From the NCBI GenBank assembly GCA_017654935.2, contig CM065704.1, positions 26,929,720 through 26,993,719 on the forward strand: DNA of 64,000 nucleotides. Reading direction: 5' to 3'. The position numbers were made by a program, and so were the translations under genes. Below the pieces are notes generated by a model. That model did not search any database and had not been told where the DNA came from. It saw nothing but the letters and a program-made list of their open reading frames with translations. Of the stretch, positions 32,774 to 43,645 are shown one piece after another. Position 1 is the first letter of the stretch; the number at the start of each line of letters is the position of its first letter. The stretch is from Phymorhynchus buccinoides. Taxonomy: Eukaryota > Mollusca > Gastropoda > Neogastropoda > Raphitomidae.

Positions 32774-34804
32774 TTACTGGGCAAGAGATCCTATTAATTT
32801 CAGAAGCTTTTCTTCGTTGATTTTTTGTCTTTTCTCCAGCAGCAGGTTGAGTGTGTAGAGAAAGGGGTTGAGGGCTGAGTTCAAGGGCATCACCAGGATG
32901 GCCATCACCACGTTGAGTTCCCCTGACACAGACACCCCCTGTGAGGCCAGCAGCCCCAGCAAACCAATGGGGAACCAGCACAGAAAGTCTGACATCACCA
33001 CTGTGAACAGGCGACGAGCTATGCTGGCATCCTGAGATCGCTGACTGCTTGCACCACCACTTAGTTTATTTGATTGTATGGACCAGTAGATGACTGCCTG
33101 GCCTGAAGCAATCAGCTGGAACAGGATGAAGTTCAAAACGATCATTATTCCAAAGGAGTAGTTCTTACCAGCAAACAGCTTTGTAGTGACAGGAAGAGGG
33201 ATGCAGATTCCTGTCTGACTGTAGAATTCCCAGTGAGCCATACCAGGCAGTAGTGGAACAACAGCAAGAACAAATCCGACAGTCCATATCAGACCAGAGG
33301 CCAGTTGTGCGTTCCAACCTTTAAAGTGCAAGAAACTCAGTGGAAAACGCACAACAAGAAAGCGATCCAATGTAATCAAACAGATTAAAAACGATGACAC
33401 TTCACACGACAACAAAGACAAAAAGCCAGCCAGTTTGCACAAAACACTATGTCTCCATTTAACGTCTTCCCAAACATAAAACGACTGATACATTTTATCA
33501 GCTATGCCTACTACCATCAGATAAACTCCCATCAGGAAATCAGACACACACAAATAGAGAACAAAGACACTGAAGCCTGGAGAACCACCGCCTTTTAGAG
33601 AAGACACACGGAACATAAAACTCACACCATTTCCTATCAAAGCTAAACTGCTGAAGAGAGCTAAACAGATTCTGTAAGCAGTAGACCTCAGCAGATCCAG
33701 GCAGGAAGACAAATCGTCTTGTGGTGCTTGACAGCTGCTGAGACCCGGGAGAAGTTCGGCTGCACAACATACTTTATAGTTGTCAGCATAAACAGTGTGC
33801 ATTTGGTCCAGACCTGAAAACAGATTTTTCTCAATGCTTGCCAATGCATTTCCTCTCAGATCCAGAGTCTCAAGACTTCTCATTGGTTCAAAACCTGAAC
33901 CGGTCACATACTCTATGCCATTATGTGACAGATTGAAGTGTGTAACTTCTGGAAACAGAAGGGCAGTACTTCGATCAAAATTGTAAATACCGGTCCATGA
34001 CAGATCAAGATTTCTTATTCCAGGGAAAATTACTGATGTGTTCGCACCTAGTGACACTGTCATTGGATTATCAGATAAAAACAATGATTTTATGTTTGGA
34101 CTATACAATAATAACCCCATGGGAACACCAACCAGTTTGTTGAAACTTAAGTCAAGGATGATCAGATTGGACAATGCTATATCAGAAACATTTGTTAGTT
34201 GACTGTCAGCCAGACTGAGGTAGACGAGCATTGGGTTGGCTGACAGTTCAGCCAGGGTCATCCCACTGCCTCTCCCATTCAGATACCTCAGTTCAGGATG
34301 ACTATGGGCAGGGAAATGCTGACAGGTGAAGGCCAGACCATGACACACACAGTGCTCTGGGCAGTGCTGGTCACACAACAGCTCATCATCTGACCGAGGA
34401 CAATGGTTGATGCCATCACACACCCGACTGGGATGAACACATATCCTGGAATGAAAACATTGGTAATGTCCAGGGCAGGTGTAGGTGTCACAGTCTGTTT
34501 CGTCCTCGTGGTCTGGGCAGTCGTACAGACCGTTACACCTGGTAAAGGTGGGCAGACAGTGTCCAACATCTGCACACTGGTAGTAAGTGTCTGGACACAA
34601 CTGGCGGGATGGGGGCTGTCCGTCCTGTGCAGTTGGCAGAGGGGTGATGGTGGTGCTGCCATTTCTTGTAAAGTCAATCACAGCTGTCTCAGCTGATACG
34701 TGGTGGGTTTCTCTCCATTCTTCACTTATCATGGGACATCTGATTTCGTCCTCTTCATTGATACAGTCTATCTGTCCGTCACATATCTGGCCAGTTGTAT
34801 AGCA
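32774..34804 (-). CDS. LDLa-LRR seven-helix receptor, last exon (GRL101-like), copy 1
   Basis: A cell-surface G-protein-coupled receptor of the type-C leucine-rich-repeat class (GRL101/relaxin-receptor-like). Numbering the open frame from 34825, residues 8-30 finish one LDLa module (CDGQIDC, EEDEIRC). Residues 77-112 and 117-151 are two more, with six cysteines each. A cysteine-rich LRR cap is at 155-168 and leucine-rich repeats run over about 178-345. The hinge CCAAE is at 353-357, and seven helices run from about 385 to 657 with C463 and C541 for the loop disulphide. DRF is at 487-489 in place of DRY, and NPFLY at 653-657. The exon starts after the acceptor TTATTTCACAG; the first seven codons of the open frame (34805-34825) are intron. 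It joins in phase to 35660-36156. The ligand is unknown; the family usually couples to G proteins. Confidence 0.93.
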   Translation of the reverse strand, partial: CYTTGQICDGQIDCINEEDEIRCPMISEEWRETHHVSAETAVIDFTRNGSTTITPLPTAQDGQPPSRQLCPDTYYQCADVGHCLPTFTRCNGLYDCPDHEDETDCDTYTCPGHYQCFHSRICVHPSRVCDGINHCPRSDDELLCDQHCPEHCVCHGLAFTCQHFPAHSHPELRYLNGRGSGMTLAELSANPMLVYLSLADSQLTNVSDIALSNLIILDLSFNKLVGVPMGLLLYSPNIKSLFLSDNPMTVSLGANTSVIFPGIRNLDLSWTGIYNFDRSTALLFPEVTHFNLSHNGIEYVTGSGFEPMRSLETLDLRGNALASIEKNLFSGLDQMHTVYADNYKVCCAAELLPGLSSCQAPQDDLSSCLDLLRSTAYRICLALFSSLALIGNGVSFMFRVSSLKGGGSPGFSVFVLYLCVSDFLMGVYLMVVGIADKMYQSFYVWEDVKWRHSVLCKLAGFLSLLSCEVSSFLICLITLDRFLVVRFPLSFLHFKGWNAQLASGLIWTVGFVLAVVPLLPGMAHWEFYSQTGICIPLPVTTKLFAGKNYSFGIMIVLNFILFQLIASGQAVIYWSIQSNKLSGGASSQRSQDASIARRLFTVVMSDFLCWFPIGLLGLLASQGVSVSGELNVVMAILVMPLNSALNPFLYTLNLLLEKRQKINEEKLLKLIGSLAQ

Positions 34805-34825
34805 CTGTGAAATAATGTGAAACAT

Positions 34826-35532
<707 letters not shown>

Positions 35533-35659
35533 GAGATGGAGAGAGTACAAATAAAAATAATTACAGCCAAAAAAACCAACGATAAAAATGCAACATACAG
35601 ATGACAAATAAAAAGAAACAAAACCATGCCACAAAAAAGAATCACAGATAGATGTTAAC

Positions 35660-36156
35660 CTGTTTACTGTTCCCACACTGCTGAGCTCCAATTTCCTGAC
35701 AAGGAGTGAACTCACAGAACGACTCGTCACTGTTGTCACCACAGTCCTGTTGGTGGTCACAAACAAACGTGTATGACACGCGTCCACGTACTGTCGCGCA
35801 TGCGTAGGACGGAGGAAGTGACGTCATCCCTGGTGCAGGACAGGAAGAAGCAGAAGGAATGTCCCAGCTGTGACTGTCGGAACCAAACTGCACACCACCA
35901 CTGCCCCAGCACACACTTCCACCATCACAGGCCAGAAAGGAATGGGTGTTGTGGTCAGACGGGCAGGTAACAAACTTCGAGGTAAAAGAAGTAGTACTTG
36001 TATTGAGCCAGGCAGGCTTCAATTTTCTTCCAATGTTCGTTGACTGGCCTATTTTGCAGAGGAAGTGCGGCACGTACAGTTTTGCATGAAGCATGCAATC
36101 CCACAGCACAAACGTTGTACCCCATCGCGTCCATCCATACAAAGCTTTTCCTATAC
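35660..36156 (-). CDS. Receptor exon upstream of the 7TM exon: cysteine-rich segment and LDLa modules
   Basis: Minus-strand exon bounded by acceptor TTTGACTTTCCCATAG and donor CAG then GTTAAC. After two bases completing a codon, 165 codons read IGKALYGWTRWGTTFVLWDC, VPHFLCKIGQ, SWDIPSASSCPAPG, then TFVCDHQQDCGDNSDESFC, a clear LDLa calcium cage. It ends CQEIGAQQCGNSKQ. Joining to CYTTGQ at 34804 in phase 0 completes a second six-cysteine LDLa, which confirms the splice. The first part resembles the end of a C-type-lectin-like region (WDC...FLC), but this is uncertain. The exon lies outside the duplicated segment, so copy 2 lacks it in this window. Confidence 0.85.
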
Positions 36157-36217
36157 CTATGGGAAAGTCAAACAGAAAGCTTTTTGATTGCGCAGTAATG
36201 TGATTAAGTTAGGGTTT

Positions 36218-36252
36218 TTAGAGAGAGAGAGAGAGAGAGAAAAAGAGAGAGA

Positions 36253-36322
<70 letters not shown>

Positions 36323-36325
36323 AGC
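36218..36325. repeat. GA microsatellite
   Basis: GAGA repeat in the receptor 5' region. Confidence 0.95.
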
Positions 36326-36738
36326 TAACGCCAAAATGTATGAACAGTTTTCTTTTACCTAAATAATTTGGCTAGTATTATTTGTGCAGCATCTGCTGAC
36401 AACAATCTGATACTGTTGCATGAAGTAGGCAAACATACTTGTTATAAGGAACAGTTTAGTTTCAAACAATTTGTTATGGTGCTTTTGTTCTCGATATGAA
36501 CTATGGCCAATCAGAATGAGCTGCTTTTACGGACGAGAGTAACAAATAAGTAACACAATGGTAGTAGCGCTCTAGGCGATGTCAATCGCTTCCAAATCAT
36601 ACTGATGATGTTTCCAGAGATGCGATGACATCAGAGATATTGTAGCGTGATGTAAAGATTGCCAGGTGACCTCATTTCTCTTGACACAATTGGGTGGCTT
36701 TCATAGTGCGACGTCTGTATTTTCATCCAAGAACTTAC

Positions 36739-36852
36739 ACTGGTCTCCGGATTCAAACCTTCCTGAAGATGAACACAGACACAATACGGAGAAATGAAGC
36801 AGGGACAATTAATGATAAATAGGAGGGCAAACGGTAGGTTGTAAAATCTCAT
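36739..36852 (-). CDS. Candidate signal-peptide first exon
   Basis: ATG at 36852 opens 38 codons with MRFYNLPFALLFIINCPCF, a short basic start and a hydrophobic core typical of a signal peptide. It ends at AGT then GTAAGTT, a good donor. It lies 0.58 kb upstream of the exon at 35660-36156 on the same strand. The strong donor leaves phase 0, but that exon needs phase 1. A weaker donor one codon earlier (ACCA then GTGTAAG) would fit and give Ser at the joint. Module fragments of the same receptor type lie further upstream (40.8-41.2 kb), so this may be an alternative start or a chance open frame. Confidence 0.35.
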
Positions 36853-36859
36853 CCTGTTT

Positions 36860-37870
36860 TGTTTTTGCCTTGTCCCCGTCTGAATGAAAATAGTAATGCA
36901 GATCGATTTGTGGGACATTTGACGCTTGGCATCATGATTTAGTGATGTAAACGTGTTGCGAGTATTGGTTGCTAGTCGTGTCATATAGCGGATTTGTTTT
37001 TGTTTACCATTTGATTCTTATAGATTATCTCCTCTTAGCGGAAGACGGGACGCATCACAACAGTCGACCGTTCAAACTGATCAACAAAAACTGAAATAGT
37101 ATGAACAGACTAGCGAGCGTATTCAACATTTCCTGACGTTACCGGACATCAACCTTTATGAGTCTATCGTGTTTATTTGGTATTTAAAAATTGGTAGCTA
37201 AAAGCAAGACAAAAAACGGAGGCCGCCATTGAAAAAGAAGTTCGCAAGATAAGCTTCTTCAACAAATCTTGTTGAAAAAAAAAAATAAAAAAATAAACTT
37301 ATACGCAAATATCTTCATTACAGCAATTTATGTTTCTTTTACGTTTAATTGTAAAATACAGTATGATTATTTTATACTTCATTATTTTATTAAATATCAT
37401 TTTCATGGTAACAATCAGGGTTTTGAAAAGCAGTCCGGAAAAAAATGTCAGAACGAAAGTAAGAGACGGCCAATGGCGCAAAGCATTCCTAAATCAAGCA
37501 TTAATGATTATGTTCACGCCAAGTTTTTTATTCAAGCGATTACAAGAGGTGAGTAAGTAAGGATACGATTGTGTTGTGTATAATGTGGAATGGTACACTG
37601 ATAGACTGGCCTTGATTTCAACCGATTGAATTGAAAGAAACAGTTTACATGTGTAGATACTGTACAATTTCTTCTTCGCTTCTTCTCTTAGTCGGCTGCT
37701 TCGTCTTCTCTTCTTCTTATGTTAAAAGGACCCCCCACCCCATGTTCAACGAGCTGCCATTATGGCCCCTTTTTTGCGGTTTAATTGAACATCTGCACTA
37801 TTCGAACCTGCCAGAAATTGTAGAATTATACTCCAGCAGAGTAGCGATTGTGATAGGAAAGCAAATGAGA
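36860..37870. other. No recognisable gene
   Basis: AT-rich sequence. Short open frames at 37269-37560 are Lys/Ile/Phe-rich without motifs. Confidence 0.5.
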
Positions 37871-37874
37871 ATCG

Positions 37875-38239
37875 TAGCGCGCGCGCGCGCGCGCGCGTGT
37901 GTGTGTTTGTGTGTGTGTGTGTGGCGTGCGTGATGTGTGTGTGTGTGTGTGTGTTGCGTTGGTGGCGATTAGCGCTCGTATGTGGTGTTGTGTGTCGTGT
38001 GGTGGTGCACCGTGTGGTTTGTCTCTCACAGTGTCATGGTGTGTGTGTGGGGGGGGGTGCGGGGGCGGGTGTGTGTAGATTAAAATGTGTGTTTGTGTCT
38101 CGTGTGTGTAGTGTGCGTTGTGAGCGAGGGTGTGTGTGTGTGTGTGTGAGCGTCTGTGTGTGTGTCTGTGTTATCTATGTGTATGTGTGGGTGAGCTCTG
38201 GTGTGTAGTGTGTGTAGTAAATGTGTGTTTCTGTGTGGT

Positions 38240-38271
<32 letters not shown>

Positions 38272-38400
38272 TGGGGAAAGAGAGAGATGAGAGAGAGACA
38301 GAGAGAGAGAGGAGAGAGCGAGAGAGATTTTTGTTTTTTGTTCGGGGGGGGGGGGGGGGAAGGGGAGATGCGAGAAGAGATGAGAGAGAGAGAGGGATGT
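37875..38400. repeat. GC/GT then GA low-complexity tract
   Basis: (CG)n and (GT)n (about 37879-38240) are followed by GA repeats (38240-38330) and a G-run of about 17 at 38343. No gene. Confidence 0.9.
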
Positions 38401-38944
38401 GCGTTAAGACAAACCCCTCCCTCCCCTCGTTTCTGTGAACTCGCACTAATAGTAGTGGGATGTCTTACCCTGGTTAAGGACTCAGGGATCATGACCAACA
38501 GCTGAAGCCCTTGTAAAAACTCCGGTAAAATACACCAGCTAGGGAATGAGAACATTTACGTGTGAGACCGTTTTGACTTACCCCGCCACGAGAGCAGGCC
38601 ACACTCGATTCGGAGGAAATAAATTCTTAAATGGGTTGATGCTGATGGAGTGCAGTGACTGAAAAGCTTTGGTGTATAACAAGATTGTTAGCAGGAATTG
38701 TATTAACCCAGTAATCAACCATTTTATCTCTAACTGGAGAGGGGCTAAAGAGGGAAATACAATCATTTGGGGAGATACATATTTTATTATGGCTTTATGT
38801 GCAGATGACAGGAATTTATAAGATATATTAGTCATTCAACAGTTTTTAGCTTTTTTCATTACTTTAAAAAAGGTTTTATGCTTTAGTTTACTGCATTGGT
38901 CCCTAGCCATATTTTTGTTTAATTATATAACTATGTGATCCAAA

Positions 38945-40260
38945 TGCTCTGGTCACGGAAGGACGTTAAATGCTGAATAAAAATGTCACTACATCCCTAA
39001 TCGACAAAAACCCATAAGAAAATAGTCAGCCAAATGGCAATGCATTGTTATATGAAAATGCGCAACACTAAGTTCTGCAATCCAAAATGCCTTTGGAACC
39101 GAAGGGGTGTAAAGGCTGAATTGAAAACATATTTTACATCATAAAGGATAAGCACCACCATAAGAAACCACTATGTTAAATTATCGGTTGTACATGAAAA
39201 TACCCAACTCTAATTTTCTGGAAAAAAAACTAACTCTTCGCGATCAAAATGCCCTGGTACTGAAGGGCTAAAGGCGAGTTGCGAATATTCCTGCATCTGA
39301 ATTGATAACAAATACCCATAAGAAATTATCATGCCAAATGTTTAGCTCTATTGATATGAAAAATAGCCACACAGATTTTTTTTAAATTAAAACGTCACGA
39401 TCAAATCCATTCGCATGAAGGGGTTAAAGTCTGAATTGAAAATGTCCCTACATCAGAAATTGTTAAAACACCATAAAAAAATGTCCATGTCAAATTCATG
39501 CTTGTTCTTGAAAATGCATCGCATAGAAGTTATTTACTTATTACTGTTTGCAATCAAATGTCTCTTGGCATTGAAGGGTTAAAGGCTGAATTGCAAATGT
39601 TCCTACGTAAGGATTACAAAGACACCATAAGAAAGATCTGGCAATTCATGCTGTTATATGAAAAATGCTCAATACTAGAATTTTTAGAATTAAAATTCCG
39701 TATACAAATGCATTTGGCATCCGAAAGGGTATAGGCTGAATGCAAGGTATTCCCTCCGTCAGAAATGAATTACGACACCTAAGAAACCAACCATGCAAAT
39801 GTTATGCTTGTACATGAAAATGCCAACACTAAAATTTTTGTTAAATCACAATAATGTTCGCGATTAAAATGCCCTTGGCCACGTGAGGCGGTTAAGCTGA
39901 ATTACAGATGTCCCACGTCAGATAAATGTGGGAGTTAAACCATAAGAAATTATACGTACTAAAGTCATGCTTGAGTACATAAAAAATACCAACACTATAA
40001 CAAAATTAGTTAAACTGCCCGCTGATCAATAAGGTCCTTGGCATCTGAACAGGTTAATGGCTGATTGAAATGTCCCTCTGTCAGAAACGATAACCAGCCA
40101 TAAGAACCTACTCATGCCAAAAATTTATGCTTGCTTCTGAAAAATGCATACCACTAGATTATTTATCTTTATGGTGTCCCCCAAATACTACTTGGTACTG
40201 GGAAGGTTAAAAGCTGAATTCCAAAAGTCCCTACGCAGGAATTGATAAACACACAATAGT
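38945..40260. repeat. Satellite-like tandem array, about nine units of ~155 bp
   Basis: The mark GG(T)TAAAGGCTGAATTG and variants recur at about 38963, 39108, 39262, 39420, 39577, 39726, 39890, 40050 and 40205. Each is followed by ATGTCCCTAC(A/G)TCAG, CCATAAGAAA, CATGCCAAAT and ATGAAAATGC. Units differ by many single-base insertions and deletions. No coding potential. Confidence 0.85.
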
Positions 40261-40365
40261 ACCCCATAATACAAACTTTAGCTGTGCTTTTAAAATGAAC
40301 AATTCGCCATCTGTCTTCCGCTATCTGTGGTCACGGTGTTCCTCTCTCTCTAACTCTCTCCATTA

Positions 40366-40398
<33 letters not shown>

Positions 40399-40402
40399 GT
40401 GG
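40366..40402. repeat. GT microsatellite
   Basis: Short GTGTGT tract beside a CT-rich stretch at 40340-40360. Confidence 0.9.
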
Positions 40403-40479
40403 TGTAGTGGTGCGTGTGTGTATGCAAGCGCGCGCGACCTGTTGGCGTGCGGTTGTTGTCCTTAGTCGTGTAAGATGTT

Positions 40480-41045
40480 CATTACTTACACTGCCACTGC
40501 ACTTGCACTACACTTACACTATAACTACACTACGTACACTACACTACAATGCACACACTAACTACTGACACTGCACTGGCACTGCATGACACAACAATAC
40601 ATTGGAATGCAACGCCATGAAAACGCAATACAAGCAATGCATACAATATCAGTGCAAATACAATACAGCACAATAAAACACAATGCGATACAATACAATA
40701 CAATAACAATACAATTCAATGCAACACAGTACAATACAAATATCAATACAATACAATACAATACAATACCTACAATGCAACACATACATGAATGCTACTG
40801 GTGGACACCTGGTGTATTCACAGTGGTCCTCATCCCTGTCATCCTCACACTGCACAAACAGGTTACAACACAGTACAAACACAACACAATACAGTAACAG
40901 TTCCAATACCAAACAGCACAACACAATACAATAAAATACAAACACCATACAATACAATACACACACAATACAATACAATACAATTACCAATACAATGCAA
41001 CACAACAATGCACCACAATACAATACAAATACCATACAACACGTA
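40480..41045. repeat. (ACAAT)n pentanucleotide repeat
   Basis: Imperfect ATACA/CACTA units run from 40480 to 40790 and from 40870 to 41045, with a coding-like island between them at 40790-40870. Tyr/Cys/Ile/Val open frames on the minus strand come from the repeat. Confidence 0.85.
40790..40870 (-). pseudogene. LDLa-like half module (receptor exon fragment)
   Basis: The minus strand reads NLFVQCEDDRDEDHCEYT, matching the pattern of CNLVVQCDWAQDESHC in the exon at 13672-14042. TTTGTGCAG could serve as an acceptor and ACCAG then GTGTCC as a weak donor. It sits as an island in pentanucleotide repeat and is a partial duplicate of the similar island at 41050-41120. Confidence 0.5.
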
Positions 41046-41049
41046 CAGT

Positions 41050-41207
41050 CATGCCAACTGGTGAAACGCTGGGTTATCCACAGTGGTCTCATCTCTGTCA
41101 TCCTCACATGCACAAACACGGGTAAATTCAGGTGGGGCTGTTAGGCGTAGCAGCATCTCCAGTGCCCAGGGAACAGTTCCACCGGCCGTTAGAAGTTGAA
41201 ACCGTTT
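41050..41207 (-). CDS. Candidate receptor exon with LDLa-like module, frame broken
   Basis: Minus strand: after a pyrimidine-rich tract ending AAAAATTCCAG at 41208, the frame reads TVSTSNGRWNCSLGTGDAAT, like NQWNCSSPTSW of gene A. In shifted frames CACEDDRDE and a lone HCG-like end follow. Collinearity with gene A suggests this is the module that precedes the lectin-like part of the 7TM receptor. Single-base errors or mutations break it. The surrounding 39-41 kb sequence looks noisy, so sequencing error is plausible. Confidence 0.4.
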
Positions 41208-41209
41208 CT

Positions 41210-41609
41210 GGAATTTTTAAACAACAAGAGGCAAAGCTTCACAGGATCACGTCTGATTTTGATTACTATAGCAGGCATGGGAATTCCCATGGCCAATTCA
41301 GTCCGGAAAGAGATAATACGTCTGTAGACAATTGTGCATCTGAAACAGAATTAATTTTTATTTTTACTGTGTAAAGTAAATTATTCTATGCATTAAATTA
41401 CCCCATACCCTTTCTTAAAATGTAATTAGTAGTATGTTTATATAGCGCATGGGAACATAGGGGGAGCCCTATTTTTATTCTTGGCAAACAGTAAAATTTG
41501 GACAAAGCATATGACAGCTTTCAGGAAAAACATAGTGACGAACCCCCATCCATCCCCCCTCAACACCCCCCTCTTCCTCTTTCCCCACCCCCCCCCCCCC
41601 CCCCCCCCC

Positions 41610-41641
<32 letters not shown>

Positions 41642-43640
41642 ACCCCCCCCCCCCCCCCTCCCCCCCCGCCGGGGTAAGGGGGGGGGTCTACGGACCCCTG
41701 TTAGTAGGGCCATACAGTCTTTGACTCTGTAGTATGTCTTTGCCTGTAGGAGTCTAAGCCTACTTTTAGAAAAAATAATATGAAGTTGCGTAATTTCGAT
41801 TTAAAGGCCATACTCCTGATATGTTATCGGTTTTAAAACTGATGTTCAGCGATGATGAAACTTTGTTTCAATAGCATCTACATTTTGTGGTATGTGTCTA
41901 TAAAACTGTAATAGATATTTTATGTAATATTAGTCGATAAATTTATTTTCGTTTCTCGCGTTAATTCCCCCCCCCCCCTCCTCTGCACAAAGCAAAGGTC
42001 AAGGATCACGCCAGCAAGTAATCCATGTTATCTTCCTCTGTACAGTCTTGCACATGGTGACAATCGTCTAGGCCTAAAAAGGATTGTAGTCGAAGGCAGT
42101 GAAATCGACGAACTCTGGATTTCAGTTATATTTTTTTTTAAGGACGACAAGAATGGGGCTTAAATGTTAAGTACGTCGTCTGATTATGAGGTAAGGCGTG
42201 ATACGTATTCTTCTAGGCCTAGCCGTTGTTGCGGAAGTGCGGTAGGTAAGATGCATGCTGCAGAGATGATGTGCGAATGAACTACGAAAACCATTGCAAA
42301 ACTCAAACGCGCAAATAAACGAACAACCGGTCCGTCAAAGCACACACTCGACATCCATTTTTTACAGAAAAATATAAGTTAACGACGTTAGAATGTACCT
42401 ATTGTACACACCTGACGTCTGTGTTTCTTTTTAAAGAGCGTTTTTTGTATATCTAATGGCGAGTCTTCTTTCAGTATCTCCTATTCGGTACAACACTAAC
42501 AGTAATCTCTGCAAACAAATGATTTTCTTCTTGTTCTTACCGTGTATATGACTGCTTGATCGTTCATGATTGAAGGCTCACGTCAAAATCAAGTATCCTG
42601 CTACTTTAACCCTCTAACATCTTATGTTTTTTTGAGAAAAACGACAACGTTAAAGTTTCAGTGGAGAGTGAGAGTCTTGTAAAATAGTAGTAAAACCAGG
42701 TAGATCGTCCCGCGTTGAACTTTGGCACGTGCTCAAGGTGTATCAAATGGGTCATAGGTCAGACTGGACTGACATGAAAAGGATAGAGACCACAAGGTTA
42801 TGAACTGGGTTGTTTTCCTCTCCTTTTAGAGTGTTGTTAAAGAGCGAGTTGCTCGGTGATAAGTGATACGCAAGCGGTCGCTGATTGACCTTTGCAGGAA
42901 GGGAGGCTTTTTTTTCTTTTTCTATTTAAATTGTAGAAACATCGGGGTTGTTATTACACTTTAAACAAATGTAGACAAAAGATGAGGCGGGTGACCGTTT
43001 ACTGCCACGTTAGTAAAGAAGGTTGAGATATATAAGGTTAAGACTTGGAAGGGAAGGACAGACCGACAGGAGAGCAAGATTTATCAATACATAGGCAGCA
43101 TACAAACACTGACACATGGTAGTGGACACAGTATTTCAACATAGGCACACACTCATTTACAATGCGATAAGAGACAGAAAGGACAGCAATCCAATAAAAA
43201 AATAGACAGTTATTAGAGTACAAGGTAAAGAAAGAAGGAACATTAGGTTTAACTCAAACAAGTGTTTATCTTTATTCCTTTTATTGATTTTTTTCTCCTT
43301 TTTGGCATATGATGATGATGATGATGATCGTTTTGTTTGTAGGTTACAAATGCAACTATACATGGTGTGTGCTGTCAAGTTGCTGAGAGACAACAATCAA
43401 ATCAAAAGTAATGTTATCAAAACTAGTGTGAGAATAGAGGTGGAAGATGATGATGGAATGTGCTGCTGATGGTTAAATAAACACAGTTGAAAATGTTGGG
43501 TTGGATAGTGAACAGTATGATGAAGACATGACAACAAGGGTCTGTTTAATTAAGCAACAACACTAAAAGGGGGGCTCAAGGGGGGCTGAAACCAAAATCC
43601 CAAAGATACCTTACTTGAAAATAGAGAGAATACATGTTTG
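41210..43640. other. No recognisable gene; poly-C tract at 41587-41668
   Basis: A nearly pure C tract of about 80 bp lies at 41587-41668. Elsewhere the sequence is AT-rich with scattered short frames and a small GAT repeat near 43310-43328. No domain or splice structure is recognised. Confidence 0.5.
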
Positions 43641-43645
43641 TTTTT

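Noticed and set aside
33540..33770. Small open frames inside the receptor exon on both strands (also 33795-33986, 34288-34696, 62078-62308)
   Set aside because: They are shadows of the LDLa-LRR-7TM frame.
38945..40260. CRISPR-like array
   Set aside because: Units are ~155 bp, degenerate along their whole length and in a eukaryotic context; there is no repeat-spacer structure.
40558..41119. Cys/Tyr/Ile/Val-rich membrane-like protein
   Set aside because: Product of the (ACAAT)n repeat; only two short islands inside it look coding.
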